Source: Methanobrevibacter thaueri (GTDB lineage: Archaea; Methanobacteriota; Methanobacteria; Methanobacteriales; Methanobacteriaceae). From it: a stretch of 64,000 nucleotides of DNA. The stretch lies in contig NZ_SUTJ01000002.1 of NCBI RefSeq assembly GCF_015062915.1, forward strand, positions 62,001 through 126,000. Direction: 5' to 3'. Position 1 is the stretch's first letter. Every line of letters starts with the position of its first letter. Of this stretch, positions 1 through 9,348 are shown in pieces. The notes under the pieces were generated by a model. It saw only the letters and a program-made list of their open reading frames with translations, was not told the DNA's origin and did not search any database. The position numbers and the translations under genes are program-made.

Positions 1-506
1 GCACCACCCTCCCTGGAAGCAGTGTTGTTAGTGAAATTACAATTTGTCACACTACCAGTTCGATCGAAGTGAATTGCTCCTCCATAGCCATCAAAGTTAG
101 CATTTTTAATGCATAGATTTTTAATTGTTACATCGGAAGCAACTACATTGAATGCCTGGATATTTGATCCTGCCATGTCAATGACTGCACCATTACCATC
201 AATCACACCCGAATCCGTAATTTCAATGGTGTCCCCATCATTATTATAAGTGTAAGTGCCTTCAGTTAATGTAATATTTCCGCCGGAGCCGATTTGATAC
301 CTTAAATCAGAGTAAGTGTATTGGCCAGCAGTCAATATTTCCGAACCGGTTTCGGAGCTTATAGTTTCATCATTTGTGGACAATTCCATCTGTCCCGTGT
401 CTTCATTTGCCATCACCGTTTCATTCACATCACTTGCGCTTGCGGCCGCAATTGCGAATAGAAAAATAGTGAGCATTATTAGGATTATGCTTTTTTTGTA
501 CTTCAT
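1..506 (-). CDS. Adhesin-like surface protein, N-terminal fragment (runs off left edge)
   Basis: The minus-strand frame stays open from an ATG at 506 to the window edge (168 codons), so only the N-terminus is seen. It starts with a short basic stretch (MKYKKS) and a hydrophobic core ending in an Ala/Ser-rich site, a Sec signal peptide for export. An acidic, Ser/Thr-rich segment follows, then GNITLTEGTYTYNNDGDTIE, IDGNGAVIDMAG and GGAIHFDRTGSVTNCNFTNN, the turns of a right-handed parallel beta-helix as in Methanobrevibacter adhesin-like proteins. AGGAGA lies 8 bases before the ATG, supporting the start. A TATA-like element reads on the minus strand near 618-625. It follows the ribosomal stalk operon on the same strand, separated by 291 AT-rich bases with a terminator. 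Ligand and full length are unknown. Confidence 0.85.
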   Translation of the reverse strand, partial: MKYKKSIILIMLTIFLFAIAAASASDVNETVMANEDTGQMELSTNDETISSETGSEILTAGQYTYSDLRYQIGSGGNITLTEGTYTYNNDGDTIEITDSGVIDGNGAVIDMAGSNIQAFNVVASDVTIKNLCIKNANFDGYGGAIHFDRTGSVTNCNFTNNTASREGG

Positions 507-781
507 ATTAGCGGTCTCCTGTTTTTGTGATAAATATTGTTTTATTCTAAACAAAAATGTTGAACGTTGCTTTTCTGTTTAAAATATTCACTTAATTAAA
601 AATCTATAAAACTAAATTTATATATCTGTCTATTCAATTAGATATGTTTAAATAGGATATATAAAATTTACAGGATCATACACTTATTTTATTTAAAAAA
701 AATCTTAAAATCAGAAAAAATAGCTATTACATTAAAAAAAGAACAAAATAAATCAAAAAAAAAGAAATAAAAAAAGAAAGT

Positions 782-802
782 GATAGATTTAAAAAATCTA
801 TC
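782..802 (-). terminator. Hairpin plus oligo-T terminator of the ribosomal stalk operon
   Basis: A perfect inverted repeat (9-base arms, 3-base loop) contains the rpl12 stop codon. It is followed in the transcribed (minus) direction by several runs of T down to about 720. Oligo-U after the gene is the known archaeal termination signal; the hairpin is an additional feature. The rest of 507-797 is AT-rich spacer with the presumed promoter of the left-edge adhesin gene and no further gene that I can see. Confidence 0.7.
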
Positions 803-1103
803 CGAAGAGAGCACCTAATCCAGCTGCTGCTGCTTCTTCTGAAGCTTCTTCTTCTTCCTCTTCTTCTTCCTCTTCTTCTTCAACAGCTTCAGCTGCTGCA
901 GGAGCTGCTGCAGGTGCTGCTGCTGCCATAGCAGTAGTTTCCATAGCTTCATCGATGTCAACATCTTCTAAAGCTGCGATTAAAGCTTTGATTCTAGCAT
1001 CGTCAGCTTCAATTCCTGCTGCTTCAATAATACTTTTAACATTTTCTTCGTTAATATCTTTTTCTGCACTGTGCAAAATCATTGCCGCATATATATATTC
1101 CAT
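798..1103 (-). CDS. rpl12: 50S ribosomal protein L12 (archaeal P1-type stalk protein)
   Basis: This 101-residue protein is the archaeal L12/P1 stalk protein, which binds P0 as dimers and recruits translation GTPases to the ribosome. Residues 1 to about 60 form the helical dimerisation and P0-binding domain. An Ala/Pro-rich hinge ([12 protein letters not shown]) and a long Glu run follow. The protein ends in GLGALFG, the same tail as on the neighbouring P0, where this tail contacts elongation factors. Length and layout are normal for the family. GGTGAT lies just upstream of the ATG. It is the last gene of the operon, 63 bases after rpl10, and its stop codon lies inside the terminator hairpin. 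Confidence 0.97.
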   Translation of the reverse strand: MEYIYAAMILHSAEKDINEENVKSIIEAAGIEADDARIKALIAALEDVDIDEAMETTAMAAAAPAAAPAAAEAVEEEEEEEEEEEEASEEAAAAGLGALFG

Positions 1104-1166
1104 GTTATCACCATTAATTTATTTCAAAGTGTTAGTTTTTTATAATAATAAAAATTTTAAATTAAT

Positions 1167-2177
1167 TTAACCAAACAGAGCTCCTAACCCAGCTGCTGCT
1201 GTTTCTTCACTATCTTCTTCCTCTTCCTCTTCTTCCTCTTCTTCAACAACTTCCTCTTCAACTGCTGGAGCTGCTGCTACAGCAACACTGGAAAGTTTTT
1301 CAGCTAATTCGTCGTCAATAGCACCAGGTGCGTCTGCAACTTCGGATGCTAATGCTAACATTTTAGCTTGTGCTAAACCAATAATTGGTTCTGATGTTTC
1401 AGAAGTCATAATTGCTGCTTCTACACCGACATTAATTGCTCTGGTGTATGCAAGAGTAATAATAGTGGAAATAGTTTCGTCAGTAGGGATAGCTGCGTTC
1501 ACAGATAAGTTGAATGCACTTCTAAATGCATTTTGTACGTCAGCTAATGTTTGTTCTTCATCGATTGCAAGTACATCAGAAGTATAAACTGATCCTTCTT
1601 CGTATACTGCTTTTAAGTCCATTCCTACTTCCATTGGATTGATATCCATTCTTGATAAGGTTGCTGCAACTTGTTTAGATACTTCTTCACCAGCTGCTAC
1701 TACGACTGTTTCTTTTTGTACGCAGATTTTTCCTTTATCAATTTTTGCAGGAATACCTACTTGTTGTAATTCTCCTAAAAATGGACCTGGTTCAAATCCG
1801 GTGTCCCCTTCAGGTACAATAATATCTTCTTCAGCAATAGCACCTGGTTTTGCAGGAGCTGCGGTTTTGCTGTCTTCTAATATTTTGTACAATTTGAAAG
1901 GATTCATTTCGGTTGCGATAAGTGCAACTTGACCATCCATATGTTCGGATAAATCAACAATGTTGGTTTTATCAGCATTACAATCTTCGAAAGCTAAATC
2001 GATAAGGTTTTTCTTGGACATTCTGATTACAGCTTTTCCTTTGAGAGATTTTCTCATTTCTTGGAGCTGTTTTGCAGGAATGTTCATTAAGTCGACGATT
2101 CCGATAACATCGTATTCGTCAATGATACCTTTTAGCTCTTTAACTTCTTCCTTTTTCCATTCAGCAACATGAGCCAT
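1167..2177 (-). CDS. rpl10: 50S ribosomal protein L10 (acidic P0 homologue)
   Basis: P0 anchors the ribosomal stalk to 23S rRNA and carries several L12 dimers. The 336-residue protein has the N-terminal rRNA-binding domain (starting [16 protein letters not shown]), the archaeal/eukaryotic insertion in the middle, C-terminal L12-binding helices around residues 230-300, an acidic Glu run, and the GLGALFG tail shared with L12. The start ATG overlaps the rpl1 stop codon by one base and has GGGTGAT as ribosome-binding site, so the two genes are probably translationally coupled. Confidence 0.97.
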   Translation of the reverse strand: MAHVAEWKKEEVKELKGIIDEYDVIGIVDLMNIPAKQLQEMRKSLKGKAVIRMSKKNLIDLAFEDCNADKTNIVDLSEHMDGQVALIATEMNPFKLYKILEDSKTAAPAKPGAIAEEDIIVPEGDTGFEPGPFLGELQQVGIPAKIDKGKICVQKETVVVAAGEEVSKQVAATLSRMDINPMEVGMDLKAVYEEGSVYTSDVLAIDEEQTLADVQNAFRSAFNLSVNAAIPTDETISTIITLAYTRAINVGVEAAIMTSETSEPIIGLAQAKMLALASEVADAPGAIDDELAEKLSSVAVAAAPAVEEEVVEEEEEEEEEEDSEETAAAGLGALFG

Positions 2178-2815
2178 TAGATCACCCTCACTACTGGTCC
2201 CATAGTTGTTTTAATAAACATGGACTTGATTTGACTTCTTCCTTTTTCTAAATTGCGGTCTAAGACTGTAAGAACAGTTTCCACATTTTCAGCTATATCC
2301 TCGTCTGACATGTCTTGGCTTCCAACAACAATTTGAATAGAAGGTTGTTGTTTTACACCAACTTTGACAGTACTTTGTAATCTTTCTAAAAGAGGATCTA
2401 ATTTGATACTTGCAGGCACTGGTTTTGGCATTTTTCCACGTGGACCAAGAACTGGACCAAGGAATCTACCAACGAGTGGCATCATATCAGCTTGAGCTAC
2501 TAAGAAATCAACAGAGTTAGCCATTTTTTTAGCGGATTTTCTGTCTTTTCCGAACTCTTCTAAATCCTGTTTGTTGATTACAGTGTCAAGACCAGCATCT
2601 TTAGCTTGAACAATGAGTTCCCCATCAGCTATGACTCCGATTTTAACCTCTTTGCCACGGCCGTTAGGAAGAGTAACTTCCTCATTAAACCTGTTTTCTG
2701 GTTTTTTGACATCTAAGTCACGGATATTAATAATAATATCTACGGACTCAGTGAAGTTTCTCGGCTTAGATTGTTCTTTTGCCTCCTTCACCGCGTTAAT
2801 TACATCTTGTGTCAT
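2177..2815 (-). CDS. rpl1: 50S ribosomal protein L1
   Basis: L1 forms the mobile stalk at the ribosomal E site. In archaea it is also known to repress translation of its own operon by binding its mRNA. The 212-residue protein has the family signature [11 protein letters not shown] near residue 125 and the usual two-domain length. GGGGGTT precedes the ATG. Unlike its neighbours it is separated from rpl11 by a 180-base gap, which suggests its own promoter or a regulatory leader. An 18-base palindrome lies just before the ribosome-binding site. Confidence 0.96.
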   Translation of the reverse strand: MTQDVINAVKEAKEQSKPRNFTESVDIIINIRDLDVKKPENRFNEEVTLPNGRGKEVKIGVIADGELIVQAKDAGLDTVINKQDLEEFGKDRKSAKKMANSVDFLVAQADMMPLVGRFLGPVLGPRGKMPKPVPASIKLDPLLERLQSTVKVGVKQQPSIQIVVGSQDMSDEDIAENVETVLTVLDRNLEKGRSQIKSMFIKTTMGPVVRVI

Positions 2816-2828
2816 TATTCAACCCCCA

Positions 2829-2846
2829 TGAACATTTAAATGTTCA
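2829..2846 (-). promoter_or_regulatory. Palindrome in the rpl1 leader
   Basis: TGAACATTTAAATGTTCA is an 18-base perfect palindrome ending 13 bases before the rpl1 start codon, next to the GGGGGTT ribosome-binding site. As RNA it could fold so as to mask the binding site; as DNA it could be a dimeric repressor site. The 2816-2995 gap also holds AT-rich stretches that could be a promoter. No function can be proven from sequence. Confidence 0.4.
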
Positions 2847-2995
2847 CTGGACTTTTTTTGGTTTCATGAGTATCGATTACAAGAAAAAAATTCTTCAACG
2901 ATTGCATGAATTAAAAACAGTATATCAATTATAATATAATTATAACATCATATACACTGTCGCTATTAACTTAATTTAAATTTTAATTACAATAT

Positions 2996-3478
2996 CTATT
3001 CGTTTAAGATATCGTCATATACTCCAGCATCAACGTCTTTTTGTGCTTCTCTTGGGTCTTTACCGTCAACGGATAATCCCATACTTACACAGGTTCCCAT
3101 GACTTCTTTGACACCTGCTTTGTAATCGTTAGCGAGTAATGAATCGAATTTCATTCTAGCGATCTTTAAAGCGGTTTCAAAAGGTACGTCATTGATAATG
3201 TCTAAACCTGGTTCATGAGAAGCTTTGTCGATGCCTAATTCTTCCATGATAAGTGCAGTAGTTGGCGGAGTACCGATTTCAATTTCGAAATCTTTAGTAT
3301 CTCTGTCTACGCTAATGATAACAGGCACTTTCATTCCTGCAAAGTCAGCGCTTTTTTTATTAATTTCTTCTACTACTTGCATCATGTTAATACCGAGAGG
3401 TCCTAAAGCAGGGCCTAATGGTGGTCCAGGAGTAGCGGTTCCACCTTCGATAAGAACTTCGACTGTATCTTTAGCCAT
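2996..3478 (-). CDS. rpl11: 50S ribosomal protein L11
   Basis: L11 binds the GTPase-associated centre of 23S rRNA together with the P0/L12 stalk. The 160-residue sequence has the N-terminal signature [14 protein letters not shown] around residues 18-31 and a C-terminal rRNA-binding domain. The ATG shares one base with the spt5 stop codon (TGATG) and is preceded by GGAGGCTGA, so translation is probably coupled to spt5. Confidence 0.97.
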   Translation of the reverse strand: MAKDTVEVLIEGGTATPGPPLGPALGPLGINMMQVVEEINKKSADFAGMKVPVIISVDRDTKDFEIEIGTPPTTALIMEELGIDKASHEPGLDIINDVPFETALKIARMKFDSLLANDYKAGVKEVMGTCVSMGLSVDGKDPREAQKDVDAGVYDDILNE

Positions 3479-3948
3479 CAGTCAGCCTCCTTTTGAATTA
3501 TTCTAATTTGATCAGCTTTAACAGTAACCGGAATCGGTACTGCAGCTTCTATTAACTCAAGAACGACTTCTTCACGTGATTCATCAATACGAACCACTTT
3601 TGCTCTTTCTCCTTTGAAAGGACCAGAAATAAGTTCCACAATACTTCCTTTTTGAATAGAGGAAATAATAGGTTCTGGCTTTAAGAATCTTTTAACTTCT
3701 TCAAAGGTAATACCAACACTACCTTCTACAACACCTCTTAAGTGCTGTACTTTTAAATCAGGATTCCTAAGATCTATTTTGGTTGAAGATTCAACTAAAA
3801 TATATCCCTTTAAAGACTCAGGAACAAGAATTGAAGAAATACCTACGCCATCAATGGTTCTAGCCTTACGAGCTAAAAGCCTAGCTACATTTCTTTCTTG
3901 ACCTGCTGAGGTTTTAAGAGCATATATGGTACTGTTAGTATCTTCCAT
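3478..3948 (-). CDS. spt5: Transcription elongation factor Spt5 (NusG family)
   Basis: Spt5 binds RNA polymerase with Spt4, closes the clamp and increases processivity. The 156-residue protein has an N-terminal NGN domain (about 1-85, starting with [20 protein letters not shown]) and a KOW domain near 95-125 ([19 protein letters not shown]). Size and layout match archaeal Spt5. It lies between secE and rpl11 as in most euryarchaea. The 239-base gap up to secE contains no visible gene. Confidence 0.96.
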   Translation of the reverse strand: MEDTNSTIYALKTSAGQERNVARLLARKARTIDGVGISSILVPESLKGYILVESSTKIDLRNPDLKVQHLRGVVEGSVGITFEEVKRFLKPEPIISSIQKGSIVELISGPFKGERAKVVRIDESREEVVLELIEAAVPIPVTVKADQIRIIQKEAD

Positions 3949-4180
3949 GAAAAATTCTCCTATTTTAAAGTTTTTTTCTAGTTAATAAAATCATACATTA
4001 AGTTAAAAATATTATAGAAGCCAATCTTTTCAAGAAATAAAATTCCTAAAAAATAAGATTTCTATAATAGTAATATTTATGGTAAATAATAGTATTTAAA
4101 AGTTTTCAAAAAAATGAATTTTTTTAGAAAAAAGTATTACAAAAAATTTTATTATAATTTTGGATCAAAAAAATAAATTT

Positions 4181-4199
4181 ATTGGTATTAGATACCAAT
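4181..4199 (-). terminator. Hairpin with T-rich tail at the secE stop codon
   Basis: ATTGGTAT and ATACCAAT form perfect 8-base arms around a 3-base loop. The secE stop codon (4188-4190) lies at the arm/loop boundary. Downstream on the minus strand the sequence is T-rich (AAATTTATTTTTTTG). It may end some transcripts after secE and set the level of read-through into spt5. Confidence 0.5.
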
Positions 4200-4367
4200 T
4201 AAAGAACCTAAACAAACAAGGATGTAACCAACACCGCCGATGATTACAACACCGATTGCGGATATTTTAGCTAATTCACGGTATTCCTTACCGTCAGGTT
4301 TTCTTGATACTTTTAATACTCTTTTACTGTCTTTTATAAATTTATCGAAACTTTCTTGTACATTCAT
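4188..4367 (-). CDS. secE: Preprotein translocase subunit SecE (Sec61 gamma)
   Basis: This small gene codes 59 residues: an amphipathic N-terminal helix (MNVQESFDKFIKDSKRVLKV), the conserved basic-polar stretch SRKPDGKEYRELAKIS, and one membrane helix (about 36-58). This is the standard layout of the single-pass archaeal SecE/Sec61-gamma that clamps SecY. Length and position between ftsZ and spt5 match other euryarchaea. Its stop codon lies in a hairpin. Confidence 0.93.
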   Translation of the reverse strand: MNVQESFDKFIKDSKRVLKVSRKPDGKEYRELAKISAIGVVIIGGVGYILVCLGSLIGI

Positions 4368-4478
4368 TTAAATAACCCAAAATAAAATTAAATTATAATA
4401 AAATAATAGTAATAAAATAATTTTTAATTTAAACATTAATAAATGTTTGCATTAGACAAAAAAAATTAAAAGATAGAA

Positions 4479-5615
4479 TTAGAAAATTCCATCAATGAAA
4501 TCATCTAATTCATCGCTAGCAGGTTGGGAATCTGCAGTTTCATCAATTTCTTCAACATTAGCTGAATTTGATGAATCATAATTAGCTTCAATGCCTGAAA
4601 CAACCACAGTGGTTCTAACAGTATTTTGGAGACTTTCATCAATTTGAGTACCCCAAATAATGTTTGCTTCAGGATCCAATTTGTCAGCAACGACTTGAAC
4701 GATTTTTTCAGCTTCATGTAAGGTTAAGTCAGAACTACCAGATATGTTGACCAATGCTCCTTTAGCATTTGAAATGTCAATATCTAATAATGGGCTGCTT
4801 AATGCTTCATGTACTGATTCTAAAGCTCTGTCGCCAGTGTCAGATTCACCCATACCAATCATAGCCATTCCAGAACCACTCATGATACTTCTGATATCAG
4901 CAAAGTCTAAACTTACAAGACCTTTCTTGGTGATTAGTTCAGTTATTCCTTTAACTGCTCTTCCTAAAATTTCATCAGAAACCATGAATGCTTTGTTTAA
5001 TGGTAAGTTTGGTGCGACTTCTAATAATTTATCATTTGGTATAATAATAACGGTATCAGCGGAATCTTGGAGTTTTTCTAAACCTTGTTCTGCATTTTCT
5101 CTTCTTTTAATTCCTTCAGCAGAAAATGGCATAGTAGCAACAGCAACGGTTAATGCTCCTAATTTTTTAGCGATTTTAGCAATAATTGGAGCTGAACCTG
5201 TACCGGTTCCACCACCAAGACCACAGGTAACGAATACCATGTCTGATCCTTCTAATTCATCTCTGATTTCATCTTCACTTTCTTCAGCACATTCCTCACC
5301 GACAGATGGGTCTCCACCTGCACCTAATCCTTTAGAGGTTTGTCTACCTAAAAGAACTTTTTTAGCGGATTGGCTGTAAAATAAATCTTGAGCATCAGTA
5401 TTTACTGCGATTGTTGTTGCGCCTTCGATACCCATTTCATTCAATCTTGAAATGGTGTTGTTTCCTGCTCCACCAGCACCAACAACAAATATATTAGTTT
5501 TAACACCTTTCATAATCTCTGTAAGCTCGTCATCTATGTCAGAGGAGAGCTTTTTTGGTGTATTCTCTTCCATTCTTTGTTCAGATTCTTTGATTGCGTC
5601 ATCTATAAATTTCAC
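4479..5615 (-). CDS. ftsZ: Cell division protein FtsZ
   Basis: FtsZ is the tubulin-like GTPase that forms the division ring. The 378-residue protein has the nucleotide-binding GAGGAGNN near residue 47, the tubulin signature [10 protein letters not shown] near residue 135, a polymerising core to about 345, and an acidic linker ending DDFIDGIF, a likely C-terminal tail motif. The start is GTG, with GGGG 8-10 bases upstream. Position directly before secE-spt5 resembles the FtsZ1 locus of haloarchaea, so an FtsZ1-type assignment is likely but is inferred from gene order. A short stem (GAATT/AATTC) surrounds the stop codon and T runs follow. Confidence 0.96.
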   Translation of the reverse strand: MKFIDDAIKESEQRMEENTPKKLSSDIDDELTEIMKGVKTNIFVVGAGGAGNNTISRLNEMGIEGATTIAVNTDAQDLFYSQSAKKVLLGRQTSKGLGAGGDPSVGEECAEESEDEIRDELEGSDMVFVTCGLGGGTGTGSAPIIAKIAKKLGALTVAVATMPFSAEGIKRRENAEQGLEKLQDSADTVIIIPNDKLLEVAPNLPLNKAFMVSDEILGRAVKGITELITKKGLVSLDFADIRSIMSGSGMAMIGMGESDTGDRALESVHEALSSPLLDIDISNAKGALVNISGSSDLTLHEAEKIVQVVADKLDPEANIIWGTQIDESLQNTVRTTVVVSGIEANYDSSNSANVEEIDETADSQPASDELDDFIDGIF

Positions 5616-5733
5616 AAATTAACCCCACTTACTCTGCTAATTATAAAATATTGTTAAATATTTCTATTGTAACTAATATTTAAATGCAACTAATTATATT
5701 ATATTTTTAAAAAATATATTTGACAAAATAATT

Positions 5734-6306
5734 TTAATCCCTAGGCATTGCGATAATCTCATGGAATTCCAAATTAAAGAGGTCTTTTGCATTGACCGGT
5801 GTCAATATGACTGCAGTGTCAACACCATGGCCTCTGCCTCCAATGGCAATGATTTCCTCGCCTACCGGAATCAAACCTGCATCTGTTGCCATTATTGAAA
5901 TCTCCGCAGCGACTTTAACCCCATGGGAAAACATTCTTAAGGTGTCTGCAACAACATCCAATGGAGAATATCCTCCGTATTTGTTGGTAACTCCTCTTGC
6001 AGCTCCGCTGAAAGCATGGCTTCCGTGATAGGTCTTAATGCCAACTCTTTCCAACTCTTGAATCATATCATCTGAAATGTCTGACTCGTTAGGGGCGCTG
6101 AAGCCCATGTGATGAGTTACATTGATTATTTCGATGTCTCCATCAAGTGCATTGTAGAGTTGCAATGCGGATTTTCCAGTAGATGAAGCGATTAAAATTC
6201 TTTTTATTTGTGGAGAGTTTTCTAATCTATCTTTAACAGCCAAAATCAATTCATCAGTGTAATCATTACCTTCATTATCGAAATATGTAATAAATTTCCT
6301 TGCCAT
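5734..6306 (-). CDS. Pyruvate kinase C-terminal-like domain protein
   Basis: The 190-residue protein is a stand-alone relative of the pyruvate kinase C-terminal (alpha/beta) domain, without the catalytic barrel, so it is unlikely to be a pyruvate kinase. Visible features are a strand-loop with SSTGKSALQLYNAL near residue 40, and GVKVAAEISIMATDAG followed by IAIGGRGHGVDTAVILTP near the C-terminus, a pattern of this family. The start at 6306 is chosen because GGGGATGA lies just upstream; the open frame continues to 6426 but into the divergent promoter region. Its role in methanogens is not known to me. Confidence 0.65.
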   Translation of the reverse strand: MARKFITYFDNEGNDYTDELILAVKDRLENSPQIKRILIASSTGKSALQLYNALDGDIEIINVTHHMGFSAPNESDISDDMIQELERVGIKTYHGSHAFSGAARGVTNKYGGYSPLDVVADTLRMFSHGVKVAAEISIMATDAGLIPVGEEIIAIGGRGHGVDTAVILTPVNAKDLFNLEFHEIIAMPRD

Positions 6307-6385
6307 AAAATCATCCCCAATAGATAAGTATAAAAAATCTATTATGTTAATATTATTATATTGATTAATTTTAATAAAGATTTTT

Positions 6386-7246
6386 ATGAAAACCAGTGAA
6401 GTAAAAAATATTAAGCATGTCATCAATGGTGATTATATTGTAATTCCAATTGAAACAGGTTACATCAAACCGAATGAGGATTTGAATTGCATAATTGAAC
6501 CTGCAAAGCAGATAATGGAAGATGGGGATTACCTTGTCATTGCAGAAACTCCAATTTCTGTTTCACAGGGAAGGCTTATTGATGAGGCGGAATACACTCC
6601 CTCATTGACTGCGAAGTTCCTCACAACCGTCTGGAGCAAGTACCTTTGGGGATATGTTTTGGGACCGGCATTGAAAATCAAAAAAAGAACCATCAAAAAC
6701 TTAAGAAAGTTGCCTGAGGAGACAAAGGCACATAAGGAAGTGGTTCTTCAGCTATACGGTTTGAAGCATGCATTGAAACCTGCTTCCGAAGCTGGAATTG
6801 ACTTGAGCAATGCCCCTGGAACCTGCGTATCACTGCTTCCTGAAAATCCCGAGAAGGTTGCATGCGACCTCAAGGACGAAATAGGCAAAGACGTTTGCGT
6901 GATGATTATCGATACCGATGCGACTTATATGAAGAACGGAAAGTATTTCACTGGTCTTCCGATAGCTATTGAGGGCATCGATGCGGACAACGGATTTTTT
7001 GGATATTTGAAGGGACAGCTGTCAGAGAACATGGGATCAACCCCATTGGGCTGCAGTGAAAAAATCGATGTTGAAACCGGACTGAAGATTGCCAACATTG
7101 CCGAAGATTATCAGAAGTCACTTTCAACAGAGATGAAAACAATACATAGTGTCAAGGCAGTTTTAGGCTCTGAAATTGATGAAGTGACAATTGAAGACCT
7201 TGATTCAATTACCCATACTCCAGCAGTAATTATTAGAAAAATCTAA
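6386..7246 (+). CDS. CofE-like coenzyme F420-0:L-glutamate ligase family protein
   Basis: The 286-residue protein resembles the F420-0:gamma-glutamyl ligase family, which adds glutamate to the lactyl-phosphate side chain of F420. Matching features are an N-terminal strand-turn (VIPIETGYIKPNEDL), DGDYLVIAETPISVSQGRLI near residue 50 and a C-terminal lid with DTDATYMKNGKYFTGLPIAI. It is longer than typical CofE (about 250 residues), and the middle (TVWSKYLWGYVLGPALKIK) differs, so it may be a paralogue with another substrate. No good ribosome-binding site precedes the ATG; the mRNA may be leaderless. Transcribed divergently from the pyruvate-kinase-C-like gene. Confidence 0.5.
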   Translation: MKTSEVKNIKHVINGDYIVIPIETGYIKPNEDLNCIIEPAKQIMEDGDYLVIAETPISVSQGRLIDEAEYTPSLTAKFLTTVWSKYLWGYVLGPALKIKKRTIKNLRKLPEETKAHKEVVLQLYGLKHALKPASEAGIDLSNAPGTCVSLLPENPEKVACDLKDEIGKDVCVMIIDTDATYMKNGKYFTGLPIAIEGIDADNGFFGYLKGQLSENMGSTPLGCSEKIDVETGLKIANIAEDYQKSLSTEMKTIHSVKAVLGSEIDEVTIEDLDSITHTPAVIIRKI

Positions 7247-7445
7247 GCAGATACAATAATCTGATAATCATTAAAAATAAAAATATGAGTGATTGAAAGG
7301 AAATTGGCTTTAAATTTATAAAAACGATGATTTTAACACTATTATTAATAATTGAAAGAAAGTTTTATATTTAAGATTTTACATAAAAATTAAGTGCTTA
7401 TAACTTAGAATTTATAAGAATTTTTTTAATAATTAAATAACGGAT

Positions 7446-9344
7446 TTGAGTATTGTGAGAGTAGATAGCATTGCAAAATACAGAAATTACTTATTGCCCT
7501 TAGCAGATGCAATATCTATTGTTTTAGGATATTACCTTGCATCCGTACTTATCACCGATTCATTTTTAATGGAACATACAAGCGCTGTAACCAGACATGA
7601 GATTCTGATAAGTATCGTGTTAGCCATAATTGTTTTTCAAATTGTATTCAGACTGTCCAAGAGATATTCAAACATTATCCGTTATGAGAACAATCAAGAT
7701 TATATATTATATGTTGTGCTGGCCGTAATATCCTCCCTGATAGTTTCCCTAATAGAGGAAATCATTTTAAACATGGTCAATCCTTCAGTCAAACTCAATC
7801 TGGGAATAGGCATTCTTATTGGATGTATAATGGTCGCATACCGTTTGATAATAAAATATGTATTGTTATATGATGTCGTTAACAAGGGAATCAACTACAC
7901 TGACAAAAATCAGAAGAAACTGTTGATTATAGGCGGAGGATATTCCGCTAATGACATTATTAAAACCTTAAATCATTCATTGAAAGGAAAATATGAGATT
8001 GTGGGAATTATCGATGACAATAGAAAACGTATGGGCTATTCTGTTGCAGGAGTTAAAATCATCGGAGACAGGAATGACATCATACAAATCTGTGAGAATG
8101 AAAACATCGATGAAATATTTTTCACAATTGTAAACATTGACAACAAGAACAAAAAGGAAATTCTTGAATTATGCAATAAGACTAACGCCAAAATCAAGGT
8201 TCTTCCTAGCCTGAAGGAGCTAATCACACAGGATAACTTATTCCATAGCTTAAGGGATGTTGAAATCGAGGATTTGCTTGGAAGGGATCCTATCGAACTT
8301 GACAACCACAACATCAAAAGCCTAATAAACGGGAAAGTCGTTTTGGTTACAGGAGCCGGAGGATCAATCGGTTCTGAACTGTGCAGGCAAATCATGCTTC
8401 ACAATCCAAAGCAGATTGTCATTTTGGACAATTACGAAAACAGCCTGTATGACATTGAGCTTGAACTGAAGACAACCCATCCCAACAATGATATCCGTGC
8501 GGTTGTTGCAAACATCAGGGAAAGCGAAAGGCTGGATGCAATATTCGATAAGTACTCACCAGAGATAGTTTTCCATGCAGCGGCTCACAAGCATGTTCCA
8601 TTGATGGAGAACAATCCAACAGAAGCAATTAAGAACAATGTGTTCGGAACATACAATCTGGTCAACTGCGCAGACAAGTATAAAGTCAAAAGGTTCATAC
8701 TGATTTCAACAGACAAGGCTGTGAACCCAACCAATATCATGGGCGCAAGTAAAAGATTGTGTGAAATGGTTATCCAGGCAAAGGATAAGGAAAGTGAAAC
8801 CGAGTACGTTGCAGTGCGTTTCGGAAATGTGCTTGGAAGTAACGGTTCCGTTGTGCCATTGTTCAAAAGGCAGATTGCACACGGAGGACCTGTAACAGTA
8901 ACCCATAAGGAAATCACAAGATTCTTCATGACAATACCGGAAGCTGTCGCACTCGTGCTTCAGGCAATCACCTATGCTGAAGGTGGAGAGATTTTCGTAT
9001 TGGATATGGGCGAACCTGTTAAGATCTATGATTTGGCAAAAAGCCTCATCGAACTATCCGGATACACACTTGGAGAGGATATGGACATTGAGATTACCGG
9101 AATGAGACCTGGTGAGAAATTATATGAAGAGTTATTGATGAATGAGGAAAATCTCCAAGAAACCAGTCACGATAAAATATTTATTACAGAATCCATGAAC
9201 TTTACAATGGATATGATTGAAAACAAGTTAGACATGTTTAGAGAAATCCTGAAAGACGAGCATGTCACCAGGGACCAGATTAAGGACACCATGAAAAAAT
9301 GTGTTCCAACCTATAAGGAACCTGAAGAAGTTAACGGAGAATAA
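7446..9344 (+). CDS. Membrane-bound nucleotide-sugar 4,6-dehydratase (CapD/WbpM type)
   Basis: The 632-residue protein matches the long CapD/WbpM/FlaA1 family, which dehydrates UDP-GlcNAc-type sugars as the first step to deoxyamino sugars. Residues about 12-145 hold four membrane helices. A first Rossmann-like domain begins at IIGGGYSANDII (about 158), and the catalytic dehydratase at VTGAGGSIGSEL (about 300). The catalytic region DKAVNPTNIMGASKR has Met-x-x-x-Lys in place of Tyr-x-x-x-Lys, as is usual for this subfamily. The start is uncertain: TTG at 7446 or GTG at 7455, neither with a strong ribosome-binding site. It is followed after 4 bases by an aminotransferase, the expected next step. 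Confidence 0.88.
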   Translation: MSIVRVDSIAKYRNYLLPLADAISIVLGYYLASVLITDSFLMEHTSAVTRHEILISIVLAIIVFQIVFRLSKRYSNIIRYENNQDYILYVVLAVISSLIVSLIEEIILNMVNPSVKLNLGIGILIGCIMVAYRLIIKYVLLYDVVNKGINYTDKNQKKLLIIGGGYSANDIIKTLNHSLKGKYEIVGIIDDNRKRMGYSVAGVKIIGDRNDIIQICENENIDEIFFTIVNIDNKNKKEILELCNKTNAKIKVLPSLKELITQDNLFHSLRDVEIEDLLGRDPIELDNHNIKSLINGKVVLVTGAGGSIGSELCRQIMLHNPKQIVILDNYENSLYDIELELKTTHPNNDIRAVVANIRESERLDAIFDKYSPEIVFHAAAHKHVPLMENNPTEAIKNNVFGTYNLVNCADKYKVKRFILISTDKAVNPTNIMGASKRLCEMVIQAKDKESETEYVAVRFGNVLGSNGSVVPLFKRQIAHGGPVTVTHKEITRFFMTIPEAVALVLQAITYAEGGEIFVLDMGEPVKIYDLAKSLIELSGYTLGEDMDIEITGMRPGEKLYEELLMNEENLQETSHDKIFITESMNFTMDMIENKLDMFREILKDEHVTRDQIKDTMKKCVPTYKEPEEVNGE

Positions 9345-9348
9345 TATT

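Noticed and set aside
316..582. Plus-strand 88-residue open frame near the left edge
   Set aside because: It is antisense to the adhesin signal-peptide region, which has a clear signal peptide, ribosome-binding site and beta-helix turns.
4744..5379. Long plus-strand open frame (211 residues) inside ftsZ
   Set aside because: Antisense shadow of ftsZ; composition follows ftsZ codons and there is no ribosome-binding site.
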